Shown here piece after piece: positions 18,435-26,725 of a stretch of DNA of 34,876 nt; the stretch's first letter is position 1; every line of letters begins with the position of its first letter. The DNA lies in NCBI GenBank assembly GCA_030591445.1, contig JAUVBB010000011.1, positions 1 to 34,876 on the forward strand, given 5' to 3'. Below the pieces are notes generated by a model. The model saw nothing but the letters and a program-made list of their open reading frames with translations. It was not told where the DNA came from and did no database searches. Source of the DNA: Deltaproteobacteria bacterium. GTDB taxonomy: Bacteria > Myxococcota > B64-G9. The position numbers were made by a program, and so were the translations under genes.

Positions 18435-20111
18435 ATGGAGAAAAGAACCATCCTGGCCATCGGCCTGTGCCTTGCGGTTTGGATGATCTGGCAGCAGTTT
18501 TTCATCGATCCTCAAAGTTTCAAACCAACGCAAACAGACGGGGGTAGCCCCGTAGCCACTAGTGCCGAAGCGGATAAGACCAGCCCCGACCTCGGCGCCC
18601 GCGATCCGAGCAGCAAGCGAAAAATAGAAGCCACGCCGACAGGCGAGCGGCCAGGCGAGAAAATCGCCGTGATCGAAACCGACGAGTTTCGAGTGGAACT
18701 CAGTACCCGTGGTGCCAGCGTTAAGTCACTGACCCTGAAGGCATATAAGGAGCGGCAAGAAGGAAAGCCCATGGACAAGCTCCTGGCCGAGGACCTGGTG
18801 TCCTTGAGCGAGGAACGTGGCCAGCCCTACGCCATTCGATTTCGCGAGGAAAAGACGGATTTTGACTTCCCTAGCTACAGCGACTGGAATTTGCTTAGTC
18901 AAAGTGAGGATCAAGTCAGCTTCACTTACGATCACCCAGTGGAACCAGTCACCATAACAAAGACCTATCGCAAGACCGACATGGCTTTTGTGCTGGATCT
19001 AGATGTGGAGCTAAGCAACCGGGGCGAGGGTAGCCTTAGGGAGCAAATGCTGCTCGACATGCACGCGGCTTATCAACACATCGAGACCTCCGGCTGTATG
19101 GGCGCACCGGCGGCGCCGCGTACTCCCATGTGCATGGCCAATGGCGAGTTACAGAACATAGAAGCCAAGGCCGGTCTGAACGCCAGCCTAGAACCGAATA
19201 TCATGTGGACTGGCATCAATGAACAGTATTTTCTGATGGCCGGCATTCCCTTGGGGGTCGAAGCCAGTGTGTGCAAGATGGTGACTGGCAATGATAATAT
19301 AATGACCGCTAGTCTGATGATGCCGGCGGCAGACATTGCCCCGGGTGGCAGCGTGGTGCATAAGTTTCGTCTGTTCAATGGCCCTAAGCGACTGGATTAT
19401 TTAGAGAATATCAAAGGAGGCACGGGCGCCAACGAGCAAAATGCTCAACTCAACGCATCGGTGGATTTCGGTTGGTTCAGTGTTTTGTGTCATCCCATGC
19501 TTTGGCTCTTGAAGATGTTTTACAATTTGGTGGGTAACTACGGCATCGCCATTATATTCCTCACTATCTTGGTAAAGATCATATTGCTGCCGCTGAATCA
19601 AAAGAGCATGAAATCCATGAAGGCAATGTCATCGATTAAGCCCTTGATGGACGATTTGAAAAAGCGTTGCGGTGATGACAAGCAGAAGATGAACCAGGAG
19701 ATGATGGCGCTTTACAAGACCCACAATATCAATCCCATGGGCGGATGTTTCCCCATGCTGTTGCAGATGCCCATCTGGATTGCATTATACCGGATGTTGT
19801 ACTCCTCGGTGGAACTGTACCAGACGCCATTTATCCGCGGCTGGATAGATGACATGTCCTACCGCGATCCTTACTTCATCATGCCGGTGGTGCTGGGTGC
19901 GACTATGTTCCTGCAGCAGAAAATGACACCCACTAGCGCTGATTCACAACAAGCCAAGATGATGATGTATACCATGCCGATTTTCTTCACCTTCATCATG
20001 TTGTATCTTCCCGCCGGGCTGGTCTTGTATATCTTTGTCAATTCCTTGCTCGCCATTGCTCACCAGGTTGTCTATAATCGCATGACCGAACCCAAGAAAG
20101 CCCCGGCCTGA
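18435..20111 (+). CDS. yidC: Membrane protein insertase YidC
   Basis: The 558-residue protein has the Gram-negative layout. One N-terminal membrane helix (ILAIGLCLAVWMIWQQFF) is followed by a variable linker and a large periplasmic beta domain (about residues 70-330). The five-helix insertase core starts near NYGIAIIFLTILVKIILLPL and ends at VLYIFVNSLLAIAHQVVYNRM. The core position that is Arg in the hydrophilic groove of E. coli YidC is Lys here (LVKIILLPL), a conservative change. It inserts membrane proteins such as Fo subunit c, alone or with SecYEG. AAGGA lies about 7 nt before ATG 18435. Confidence 0.97.
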   Translation: MEKRTILAIGLCLAVWMIWQQFFIDPQSFKPTQTDGGSPVATSAEADKTSPDLGARDPSSKRKIEATPTGERPGEKIAVIETDEFRVELSTRGASVKSLTLKAYKERQEGKPMDKLLAEDLVSLSEERGQPYAIRFREEKTDFDFPSYSDWNLLSQSEDQVSFTYDHPVEPVTITKTYRKTDMAFVLDLDVELSNRGEGSLREQMLLDMHAAYQHIETSGCMGAPAAPRTPMCMANGELQNIEAKAGLNASLEPNIMWTGINEQYFLMAGIPLGVEASVCKMVTGNDNIMTASLMMPAADIAPGGSVVHKFRLFNGPKRLDYLENIKGGTGANEQNAQLNASVDFGWFSVLCHPMLWLLKMFYNLVGNYGIAIIFLTILVKIILLPLNQKSMKSMKAMSSIKPLMDDLKKRCGDDKQKMNQEMMALYKTHNINPMGGCFPMLLQMPIWIALYRMLYSSVELYQTPFIRGWIDDMSYRDPYFIMPVVLGATMFLQQKMTPTSADSQQAKMMMYTMPIFFTFIMLYLPAGLVLYIFVNSLLAIAHQVVYNRMTEPKKAPA

Positions 20112-20149
20112 TAGGCTAAGGACAGAAACGACCTCTCAAGGAGTAAAAG

Positions 20150-20854
20150 ATGCGCAAGGAATTTTTCGGCAGTAGCGAACAAGAAGCGCTCAAGAAGGCC
20201 GAGCAAAGTTTGGGAATCGATGCCGAAGCCATGTCCTATCGGGTCATTGCCAACGACCTGGGCCAGGCTTCACAGCCCAAAATGACGGTCATTGTGGTAG
20301 ACTACCAGCCGGAAGATGTACGCGCCGAGGTGGCGGTAAGCCAGCCCCAAGAGAGCGAGGCCGAAGAGCGCGCCCGGGCGGCGGGAGGGGTTTCGTGGGC
20401 CATCACTCTTTGTGACGGCATCTTTCGGCGGATGGGTATTGTAACTACCACGACTGCCCTGGAGCGAGAGGACAGTGTCATTCTCAAGGTGGAGACCGAA
20501 AACGGCGAAACCATCGACCTGAGCCGAGGGCAGAACAGAGATTTGCGCGGAGCACTGCAGCACGTGATCAACCGCGCGGTCAATGACCATGGCCGGGAAG
20601 AAGGGGACAAAGAGCCAGAACGTCGCTACATCCTTGACATCGGCGGCACCCTGGAAGCCAGGACCGAGAAGTTACAGCAACTCGGGGCGGCCCTCTTGGA
20701 AAAAATGTCCCAATTGAGCAAGCCGGTCTACCTGCACTTGATGGATTCCCAAGACCGAAGGATATTGCACACCGCGCTGCTGACCGGTGAGCAGGTGGTA
20801 ACCCGTGGCGTTGGCGAGAAGCAATTCAGGATTCTTTCGGTATCGCCAAAGTAA
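20150..20854 (+). CDS. khpB: Jag/KhpB family RNA-binding protein
   Basis: The 234-residue protein has the three-part Jag layout. An N-terminal Jag-N domain (RKEFFGSSEQEALKKAEQSLG) is followed by a linker, a KH-like domain (about 75-150, ending GALQHVINRAVNDH) and an R3H domain with RRILHTALL (R-x3-H). It binds RNA and in Gram-positives influences cell elongation and division. The KH loop reads GQNR where GxxG is expected, so nucleic-acid contact there may be altered. AAGGAG lies 6 nt before ATG 20150. The position after yidC and before mnmE is the standard one. Confidence 0.88.
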   Translation: MRKEFFGSSEQEALKKAEQSLGIDAEAMSYRVIANDLGQASQPKMTVIVVDYQPEDVRAEVAVSQPQESEAEERARAAGGVSWAITLCDGIFRRMGIVTTTTALEREDSVILKVETENGETIDLSRGQNRDLRGALQHVINRAVNDHGREEGDKEPERRYILDIGGTLEARTEKLQQLGAALLEKMSQLSKPVYLHLMDSQDRRILHTALLTGEQVVTRGVGEKQFRILSVSPK

Positions 20855-20859
20855 GTGCC

Positions 20860-21072
20860 ATGAAGTCATCGAAACGAAGCAAAAGCGAAAGCCTCCGCTC
20901 CGCGGCCATCGTCAAGATGAAGTATGAGATGAACGTTGGTCAGCTTGACGATGGATTTCTAGAAGTTTTTAAAGGTGTGCTTGCGGATCTCTCCTTGTCG
21001 GCGAAAGAGGTCGACCGTTTCATCCAGGAGCACCAAGATGAGCTACAGAAGGCTTGTCTCGACGATCGCTAG
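20860..21072 (+). CDS. Small protein of unknown function between khpB and mnmE
   Basis: This 70-residue ORF fills the gap between khpB (5 nt before) and mnmE (3 nt after) with no wasted space, which argues that it is translated. The N-terminus is basic (MKSSKRSKSESLRS). The rest is acidic and likely helical (LDDGFLEVFKGVLADLSLSAKEVDRFIQEHQDELQKACL). There is no signal peptide, membrane helix or cofactor motif, and no clear ribosome site, so expression would depend on coupling to khpB. I do not recognise a family. Confidence 0.6.
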   Translation: MKSSKRSKSESLRSAAIVKMKYEMNVGQLDDGFLEVFKGVLADLSLSAKEVDRFIQEHQDELQKACLDDR

Positions 21073-21075
21073 GCC

Positions 21076-22434
21076 ATGGGCTTGCGCGCGCAAGATTTCG
21101 AAGACACGATAGTGGCCCAGAGCACAGCCGAAGGACTGGCTGCGATTGGGGTGGTGCGCCTGAGCGGGCCGGCCGCAAAAAAAATCCTGATCAGAATCTT
21201 TCGGCAGCAATCGGCACAAGACGGTCTGCCTGCCCGCCAGCTGGTGCGTGGTTGGGTGGAGAATCGCCAGGGACAAGCGATCGACGATGTGTTGGCGGTC
21301 TTTTTCCCCGGGCCAGGGTCGTATACCGGCCAGGACTTGGCCGAAATACACTGCCATGGCGGTCCGACCGTGTTGGCCACTATTATAGATTTACTATTGG
21401 CCGAGGGTGCCCGACCGGCCCGGCCGGGTGAGTTTACCCGCCGGGCATTCGAATCAGGCAAGATGGATCTCAGTGCGGCCGAAGCCGTGGTCCAGCTCAT
21501 CCATGCCGGGTCCCAGGCACAGCTGGTGGGAGCCTGTCGATCCCTGAGCGGAGAGTTGACCCAGCGCTTGGATGCGGTCTTGGAGCGGCTCGAAACCCTG
21601 CAGGCCCATTTAGAAGCAAAGTTGGATTTTTCAGATGAGCAAGACAGTCAGCAGATCTCGTTAGATGCTTGCCATGGTTTACAGGCAGAGATTGCGGCCA
21701 TGATGACGGTGGTGCGCCGGGTTGACGTTTATCAGGACGAGGTTGTTTTTTGTGGGCGCCCCAATGTGGGAAAATCCAGCCTGATCAATCGACTGGCCGG
21801 ACGATCGGTATCGATTGTCTCCCCGGAACCAGGAACCACCCGCGATGCGGTCAGCGCCCAGGTTCAGCTGGCCGGCCAGCGAGTTAGCTTGGTGGACACG
21901 GCCGGGCATCGTCAGAATGAGAATCTGGGCCCCATCGATCGGCAGGCCGGCGAGGTGGCCCAGGCAAAAATGGAAGCGGCGGCGGTCAGGGTTTGGGTGA
22001 GTGAAGTAAAAGAGAATGTAGCATCGCCCCCTCCCGAGGCTGTGGCCGCCCACTTGTGGGTGGCCAACAAGGCAGACTTGTTAGCAGACAACAGATGCGA
22101 GGCCGTGCACAGAGAAGTTGAGGCAAAAGGGGGGCTCTTAGTCTCGGCCCTAAGCGGAGATGGGCTAGAGCGAATGGCCCAAGAGATAGCGAAGGCGCTT
22201 TGTGGGCAACTAGGACCGGTCGACGGAATTCCGATGAGTTGCCGACAGCAGGCGGCACTGGAAAAAATGGCCGCGGCTGGGCAGCGGGCCGAGAAAGCCC
22301 TGGGAGATGAGATGTACGAATTGGCGGCCGAAGACGTCAAGGACGCAATTGCCGCCGTTGGTGAGCTCAAGGGCCGAGAAATCGAAACGGATGTCCTCGA
22401 TCGAATATTTGGTGAATTCTGTATAGGAAAATGA
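21076..22434 (+). CDS. mnmE: tRNA modification GTPase MnmE
   Basis: The 452-residue protein has the N-terminal formyl-THF-binding-like domain (DTIVAQSTAEG, AAIGVVRLSG, PGEFTRRAFESGKMDLSAAEAV). A GTPase domain is inserted in the helical domain: G1 GRPNVGKSS, G3 DTAG and G4 NKAD. The C-terminal CIGK contains the conserved cysteine. With MnmG it makes 5-carboxymethylaminomethyl-type modifications at U34 of certain tRNAs. The residues after DTAG are HRQNENLGPI, less typical than the usual IRE. Translation is probably coupled to the preceding small ORF. The stop overlaps the first possible mnmG start. Confidence 0.97.
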   Translation: MGLRAQDFEDTIVAQSTAEGLAAIGVVRLSGPAAKKILIRIFRQQSAQDGLPARQLVRGWVENRQGQAIDDVLAVFFPGPGSYTGQDLAEIHCHGGPTVLATIIDLLLAEGARPARPGEFTRRAFESGKMDLSAAEAVVQLIHAGSQAQLVGACRSLSGELTQRLDAVLERLETLQAHLEAKLDFSDEQDSQQISLDACHGLQAEIAAMMTVVRRVDVYQDEVVFCGRPNVGKSSLINRLAGRSVSIVSPEPGTTRDAVSAQVQLAGQRVSLVDTAGHRQNENLGPIDRQAGEVAQAKMEAAAVRVWVSEVKENVASPPPEAVAAHLWVANKADLLADNRCEAVHREVEAKGGLLVSALSGDGLERMAQEIAKALCGQLGPVDGIPMSCRQQAALEKMAAAGQRAEKALGDEMYELAAEDVKDAIAAVGELKGREIETDVLDRIFGEFCIGK

Positions 22435-24296
22435 GTGTTCCACGTGGAACAATGAAAAAAGACTTCGACATCATTGTGGTAGGAGCAGGTCACGCGGGCT
22501 GTGAGGCGGCTTTGGCCGGGGCCCGCCTGGGTCTAGAGACATTGCTGGTAAGCCTGCGTATCGATCGGGTCGCGGCCATGTCCTGCAACCCGGCCATAGG
22601 CGGTCTGGGCAAAAGCCAGATTGTGCGCGAGATTGATGCCCTGGGTGGCGAGATGGGGCGGGCGGCCGACTTTGCCGCCATTCAGTTTCGCAGGCTCAAT
22701 GCCAGCCGTGGCCCGGCTGTTCGCGCCCGGCGGGTACAATGCGATGTAGATCTCTACCACCGCTATATGCTGTCGGTATTGCAGGACTGTCAGAATCTCA
22801 CCTTGTTGGAGTCGAGCGTTGAGAGCTTAGCCGGCTCGGCGCGCGGGCTTAGCGGCGTGGTCTTGGCCGGTGGGCAGCGCTTGCAAACCAGCGCCGTGGT
22901 GTTGACCACCGGGACCTTTCTGGCGGGAAAAATGCATGTGGGCTTAGAGTCTACTGCCGGCGGACGACTAGGAGAAGCACCAGCCCAGGGACTGAGCGAT
23001 AGTTTGCGGCAGTGGGGTTTTGCCGTCGGCCGTCTCAAAACGGGCACTCCGGCTCGCCTGGCCGCCGATACCGTTCAGATCGAGGGTTTGGAAGTGCACG
23101 AGCCCGATGCCCAGCGCTTGTGTTTTTCCCATGATCTGCCTGCTCCGGACCGGCAACAGGTCAACTGCTACCAGACCCGGACCAATGCCGATACCCATCG
23201 CATCATTCATTCGGCCCTTGATCGTTCGCCGCTCTTTGCCGGCGTTATCCAGGGGCAAGGGCCGCGCTATTGTCCCTCCATTGAGGACAAGGTGGTACGC
23301 TTTGCTGAACGCTCCGGGCATCAGCTTATGCTGGAGCCAACCAGTTTGGCGGGCGATGTCTATTATCCGAATGGGATATCGACCTCACTGCCCAAGGATG
23401 TTCAGCGCGAATTCATCCATTCCATCGCCGGTCTGGAACAAGCCCGCATCATTGATTATGGCTATGCCATCGAATACGACTTTGTATCACCGAATCAAAT
23501 TCGTGCCTGCACCGAGACCCGGCGCATGCCGGGATTGTTTCTGGCCGGCCAAATAAACGGGACCAGTGGCTATGAAGAGGCCGCCGGTCAGGGTTTGCTG
23601 GCCGGCATCAACGCCGCCGCCCGGGTCCAGGGGCGAGACCCCTTGATCCTGGGGCGCGAGCAGGCCTATATCGGGGTCATGATGGACGATTTGGTGACCC
23701 GGGGAGTGACCGAACCATATCGGATGTTTTCCTCCCGGGCGGAGTTTCGACTCTTGTTGCGCGAAGACAACGCCGCGGATCGTCTGGGGCGGGTGGCCGA
23801 GCAAGTGGGCCTGGTATCGGCAAAGTTTTTGGCGGTCCGAACCGCAAAGCAAGATGAAGTGGCGGAGATAAGGCAGCGTTTAGCTTCTCTGCGGGCACCG
23901 ATGGATAAGCGCGGACGGACCCCGACCCTGGAAAAGCTCTTGCGTCGGCCGCAGATCTCCATTGGGGACTTAGCCCCGGATTTGGGTAAAGACTTTGGCC
24001 GCGATGCCCTGGAGCAGGCAGAAGTGGCAGTTAAGTATGCGGGCTACATAGAACGGCAGAAAAAAGAGGCCCACAAGCTTGCCAAGCTAGAGAACCGGAA
24101 GATTCCAGCAGATCTCGACTATGAATTGCTTTCCGGCCTGTCCCGGGAATTGGCCGGTAAGCTAAGCAAAATTCGACCCCGCACTTTTGCCCAAGCGATG
24201 CGGGTGGAAGGCATGACCCCGGCCGCGGTGATGGTGCTATCGATTTGGCTCAAAAAACAAGCGAGTGTTCCACGTGGAACAAATGGGGTTAAGTGA
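22431..24296 (+). CDS. mnmG: tRNA uridine-5-carboxymethylaminomethyl modification enzyme MnmG
   Basis: The 621-residue FAD protein shows the dinucleotide fold IIVVGAGHAGCEAALAGARLG, then SCNPAIGGLGKSQIVREIDALGG, RLKTGTPARL and the GidA signature LFLAGQINGTSGYEEAAGQGLLAGINAA. It works with MnmE on U34 of tRNAs. Two starts are possible: ATG 22431, overlapping the mnmE stop (ATGA), or ATG 22452 (MKKDFDIIVVGAG), which better matches family N-termini. Neither has an ideal ribosome site. A parS palindrome lies between these two ATGs, and a second lies in the last codons, so the longest product carries SVPRGT near both ends. Enzyme identity is certain; the start is open. Confidence 0.96.
   Translation: MSVPRGTMKKDFDIIVVGAGHAGCEAALAGARLGLETLLVSLRIDRVAAMSCNPAIGGLGKSQIVREIDALGGEMGRAADFAAIQFRRLNASRGPAVRARRVQCDVDLYHRYMLSVLQDCQNLTLLESSVESLAGSARGLSGVVLAGGQRLQTSAVVLTTGTFLAGKMHVGLESTAGGRLGEAPAQGLSDSLRQWGFAVGRLKTGTPARLAADTVQIEGLEVHEPDAQRLCFSHDLPAPDRQQVNCYQTRTNADTHRIIHSALDRSPLFAGVIQGQGPRYCPSIEDKVVRFAERSGHQLMLEPTSLAGDVYYPNGISTSLPKDVQREFIHSIAGLEQARIIDYGYAIEYDFVSPNQIRACTETRRMPGLFLAGQINGTSGYEEAAGQGLLAGINAAARVQGRDPLILGREQAYIGVMMDDLVTRGVTEPYRMFSSRAEFRLLLREDNAADRLGRVAEQVGLVSAKFLAVRTAKQDEVAEIRQRLASLRAPMDKRGRTPTLEKLLRRPQISIGDLAPDLGKDFGRDALEQAEVAVKYAGYIERQKKEAHKLAKLENRKIPADLDYELLSGLSRELAGKLSKIRPRTFAQAMRVEGMTPAAVMVLSIWLKKQASVPRGTNGVK
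22436..22451. promoter_or_regulatory. parS: parS centromere site 1 (start of mnmG)
   Basis: TGTTCCACGTGGAACA is a perfect 16-bp palindrome and matches the well-known bacterial parS consensus bound by ParB. It lies immediately before ATG 22452 of mnmG, about 5.1 kb from the DnaA-box cluster and 3.4 kb from parB. Confidence 0.95.
24266..24281. promoter_or_regulatory. parS: parS centromere site 2 (end of mnmG)
   Basis: This is a second perfect copy of TGTTCCACGTGGAACA, in the last codons of mnmG just before rsmG. The identity with site 1 extends to 20 bp (GAGTGTTCCACGTGGAACAA). The two sites are 1830 bp apart. Confidence 0.95.
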
Positions 24297-24991
24297 GTAA
24301 AAAGGAAGAAATATTCAGCACTTATCTGCAAGATGGCGCTCGGGATTTGGATCTAAGCCTGTCCTCTGCTCAGCTCGATCGGCTCAAGATTCATTTTCGA
24401 GAGCTCGAACGCTGGGCAGACCGGACAAACTTGACCACGGTACGAGAGCCCCAGGCTATGGCCGAGCGGCTTTATCTGGATTCAGCTTTGCCGGGTAAAT
24501 ATCTGTCTGAGCAAAGCCGGGTTCATGATATTGGCTCGGGGGCGGGATTTCCGGGGCTGGTGCTAAAGGCGTTATGGCCGAGCTTGCGGGTATGTTTGAC
24601 CGAGGCCCGCCGTAAGAAGGTTTCCTTTCTCAAGCAAGCAGCTCGCCTCATGAGCCTCGGTGAGGGGCTCGAGATAAGATGGGAGCGGCTGACCGAGCAA
24701 GAGGCATTCGGTGGCGAGCAGTTTGACGAGGTCATGTCCCGGGCGGCATTTCCGCCAGCCGAGTGGTTGCGCTTGGGAGCCAAGCTGGTGGCGCCCGGTG
24801 GCCGGTTGTGGATTTTCTCCGGACCGCCGCACGGGGAAGGTGACCGAGACGAAATCGAAGACGCAAAGTGGTGGAGCAAGAACCTACCAAGCGGCTTCCA
24901 ACAAGAACAATGCATTCCCTATCTTTTGCCCTTTTCAAGAAAGCCACGGGTCTTGATAGCCCTGCGCCGAAGCAGGGCGCATAGCGAATAA
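24293..24991 (+). CDS. rsmG: 16S rRNA (guanine-N7)-methyltransferase G
   Basis: The 232-residue protein has the RsmG/GidB signature: ELERWADRTNLTTVREP, then the SAM-binding motif VHDIGSGAGFPGLVLKALWP, and FDEVMSRAAFPPAEWLRLGAKLVAPGGRLW. It methylates N7 of G527 in 16S rRNA; loss of this gene gives low-level streptomycin resistance in other bacteria. The start is GTG 24293, overlapping the mnmG stop (GTGA), with a G-rich GGGG about 4 nt upstream. The 3' end abuts the parA promoter. Confidence 0.95.
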   Translation: MSKKEEIFSTYLQDGARDLDLSLSSAQLDRLKIHFRELERWADRTNLTTVREPQAMAERLYLDSALPGKYLSEQSRVHDIGSGAGFPGLVLKALWPSLRVCLTEARRKKVSFLKQAARLMSLGEGLEIRWERLTEQEAFGGEQFDEVMSRAAFPPAEWLRLGAKLVAPGGRLWIFSGPPHGEGDRDEIEDAKWWSKNLPSGFQQEQCIPYLLPFSRKPRVLIALRRSRAHSE

Positions 24992-24996
24992 ATCAT

Positions 24997-25025
24997 TTGG
25001 CAGCTTGGAAAGGCTGTGCTAGATT
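24997..25025 (+). promoter_or_regulatory. Sigma70-type parA promoter giving a near-leaderless transcript
   Basis: TTGGCA (24997-25002), a 17-nt spacer and TAGATT (25020-25025) end exactly 10 nt before ATG 25036. The predicted mRNA has about 4 nt before the ATG and no Shine-Dalgarno sequence. The track start TTG 24997 is this promoter's -35 box. Confidence 0.65.
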
Positions 25026-25035
25026 GTCTGGTCCT

Positions 25036-25803
25036 ATGGGTACGATTATCGCCATTGCCAATCAGAAAGGCGGAGTGGGCAAGACCACATCCGCTGTGAA
25101 CCTGGCCGCATCGCTGGCCGTGGCCGAGAAAAAAGTGTTGCTGGTCGACGGCGATCCGCAGGCCAATGCCACCACCGGCTTGGGTTTTTCGGTCCAGGAG
25201 CAGCGCAAGAATCTCTATCACATCATGTTGGGGGAGTGCCAGTTGCAGGAGGCAATCCTTGCCACCGAGCTTGAGCATCTGCAACTGATACCGGCCGATA
25301 ATAATCTTTTTGGCGCTGAAGTGGAATTGGTCGAGAGAGAGGGGCGGGAATCAATTTTGTTGCAGGTCCTGGCCGCGGAAAAAAACAACTACGACTTCAT
25401 TCTCATTGACTGTCCGCCCTCGCTGGGCCTGATGACGGTAAACGCGCTGACCGCGGCCGACCGGGTTATCGTGCCGATGCAGTGTGAGTACTATTCCTTA
25501 GAGGGATTGACCAGTCTCTTGAATACCATCGAGATGATCCGCGAAAATCTTAATCCACGCTTAGTCTTGGCCGGCATCTTGTTGACCATGTTCGATGGCC
25601 GCAACAGTCTGGCCCACCGGGTGATGGAGGAAGTTCGATCCTACTTTAACGGACAGGTTTTCGAGACCGTGATTCCGCGCAATGTTCGGCTCTCCGAGGC
25701 GCCTAGTTTTGGTAAACCAGCCTTGCTTTACGACGTGCGCTCCACCGGCAGCGAGAGCTACTTGGCCTTGGCCCAAGAACTGATCAATAGGTTATCTACT
25801 TGA
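25036..25803 (+). CDS. parA: Chromosome partitioning ATPase ParA (Soj)
   Basis: From ATG 25036 the protein has 255 residues. It opens MGTIIAIANQKGGVGKTT with the deviant Walker A motif (Lys11 and Lys16), then VLLVDGDPQANATTGLG (Walker A'), FILIDCPPSLGLMTVNAL (Walker B) and IPRNVRLSEAPSFGKPALLYD. This is a chromosomal type Ia ParA without the extra N-terminal DNA-binding domain of plasmid ParAs. ATP-bound dimers coat the nucleoid and move ParB-parS complexes. The upstream 13 codons in the track overlap the promoter and are rejected. parB follows after 13 nt. Confidence 0.96.
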   Translation: MGTIIAIANQKGGVGKTTSAVNLAASLAVAEKKVLLVDGDPQANATTGLGFSVQEQRKNLYHIMLGECQLQEAILATELEHLQLIPADNNLFGAEVELVEREGRESILLQVLAAEKNNYDFILIDCPPSLGLMTVNALTAADRVIVPMQCEYYSLEGLTSLLNTIEMIRENLNPRLVLAGILLTMFDGRNSLAHRVMEEVRSYFNGQVFETVIPRNVRLSEAPSFGKPALLYDVRSTGSESYLALAQELINRLST

Positions 25804-25816
25804 TATTGTTGGTAAT

Positions 25817-26719
25817 ATGACAAAAAAAACAAAACGCAAAGCATTGGGCAGAGGATTGGAAGCCTTGATTCCTCGGGATCATGGCAATCGGCTCTCCCTG
25901 GCCGGACAAGAGCAGAGTGAGCAGCAAAAAACCGGTTTTCTTGAGTGCCCGCTGAACCGCTTGCACCCCAACGAGGGGCAACCGCGTCAGGGCTTCGATC
26001 CGGAGAAATTGCGGGAATTGACTGAGTCGGTCAAGGCGCACGGGGTTTTGCAGCCCATCTTGGTCCGGCAGTTGCCCGACGGCTACCAAATCGTAGCCGG
26101 GGAGAGGCGGTGGCGCGCCGCCAAAATGGCCGGGCTGGAGAAAGTGCCGGTGGTGGTCAAAGAGCTAAGCCCAAGCGAAGAGCTAGAAGCCTCGCTCATC
26201 GAAAACATCCAACGCGAAGATCTCAACCCCATTGAAGAGGCCGAGGCCTATCAGCAGCTCATTGACGAACATGGTTTGACCCAGGAAGCGGTCGCGCGCA
26301 AGGTAGGCAAGCAACGAAGTTCGGTGGCCAATCTGCTGCGTTTGCTACGCTTGCCCGCGGAGGTCAAGACCTTCTTGCTTACCGGTCAAATCGGCATGGG
26401 TCATGCCCGGGCCATCCTGGGGATGGTGGGCAGCCGTGCGCAGGCTTCACTGGCGCGGCGCGTGGTCGATCAACAGCTTAGTGTCCGCCAATGTGAGGCT
26501 TTGGTGCGGGCAGTACCTAGCGCCAAAAAGACCAAAGCCAGCGCCCGCGCGAGCGCAGCCGCGCATAGTCCGGATGAGCTGCGCTTGATTGAATCACTGC
26601 AGCGCCGGCTGGGGACTAAGATCGATTTGAAACCAGGAAAAAAGGGTGGCAAAATGGTGATTCACTATTTTACCTCCGGAGATCTGGATAGAATTATCCA
26701 GGTGATCGAAGGGAGTTGA
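25817..26719 (+). CDS. parB: Chromosome partitioning protein ParB (Spo0J), CTPase clamp
   Basis: The 300-residue protein has the N-terminal ParA-stimulating peptide (KRKALGRGLEALIP). The CTP-binding domain includes the GERRWRAAK motif and ENIQREDLNPIEEA. A helix-turn-helix DNA-binding domain follows (GLTQEAVARKVGKQRSSVANLLRLLRLP), and a C-terminal dimerisation domain ends with HYFTSGDLDRIIQVIEGS. It loads at parS as a sliding clamp. Two perfect parS sites lie 1.5-3.4 kb upstream. No good ribosome site precedes ATG 25817, so it is probably coupled to parA. The bactofilin gene follows 6 nt after the stop. Confidence 0.97.
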   Translation: MTKKTKRKALGRGLEALIPRDHGNRLSLAGQEQSEQQKTGFLECPLNRLHPNEGQPRQGFDPEKLRELTESVKAHGVLQPILVRQLPDGYQIVAGERRWRAAKMAGLEKVPVVVKELSPSEELEASLIENIQREDLNPIEEAEAYQQLIDEHGLTQEAVARKVGKQRSSVANLLRLLRLPAEVKTFLLTGQIGMGHARAILGMVGSRAQASLARRVVDQQLSVRQCEALVRAVPSAKKTKASARASAAAHSPDELRLIESLQRRLGTKIDLKPGKKGGKMVIHYFTSGDLDRIIQVIEGS

Positions 26720-26725
26720 TGTCCC

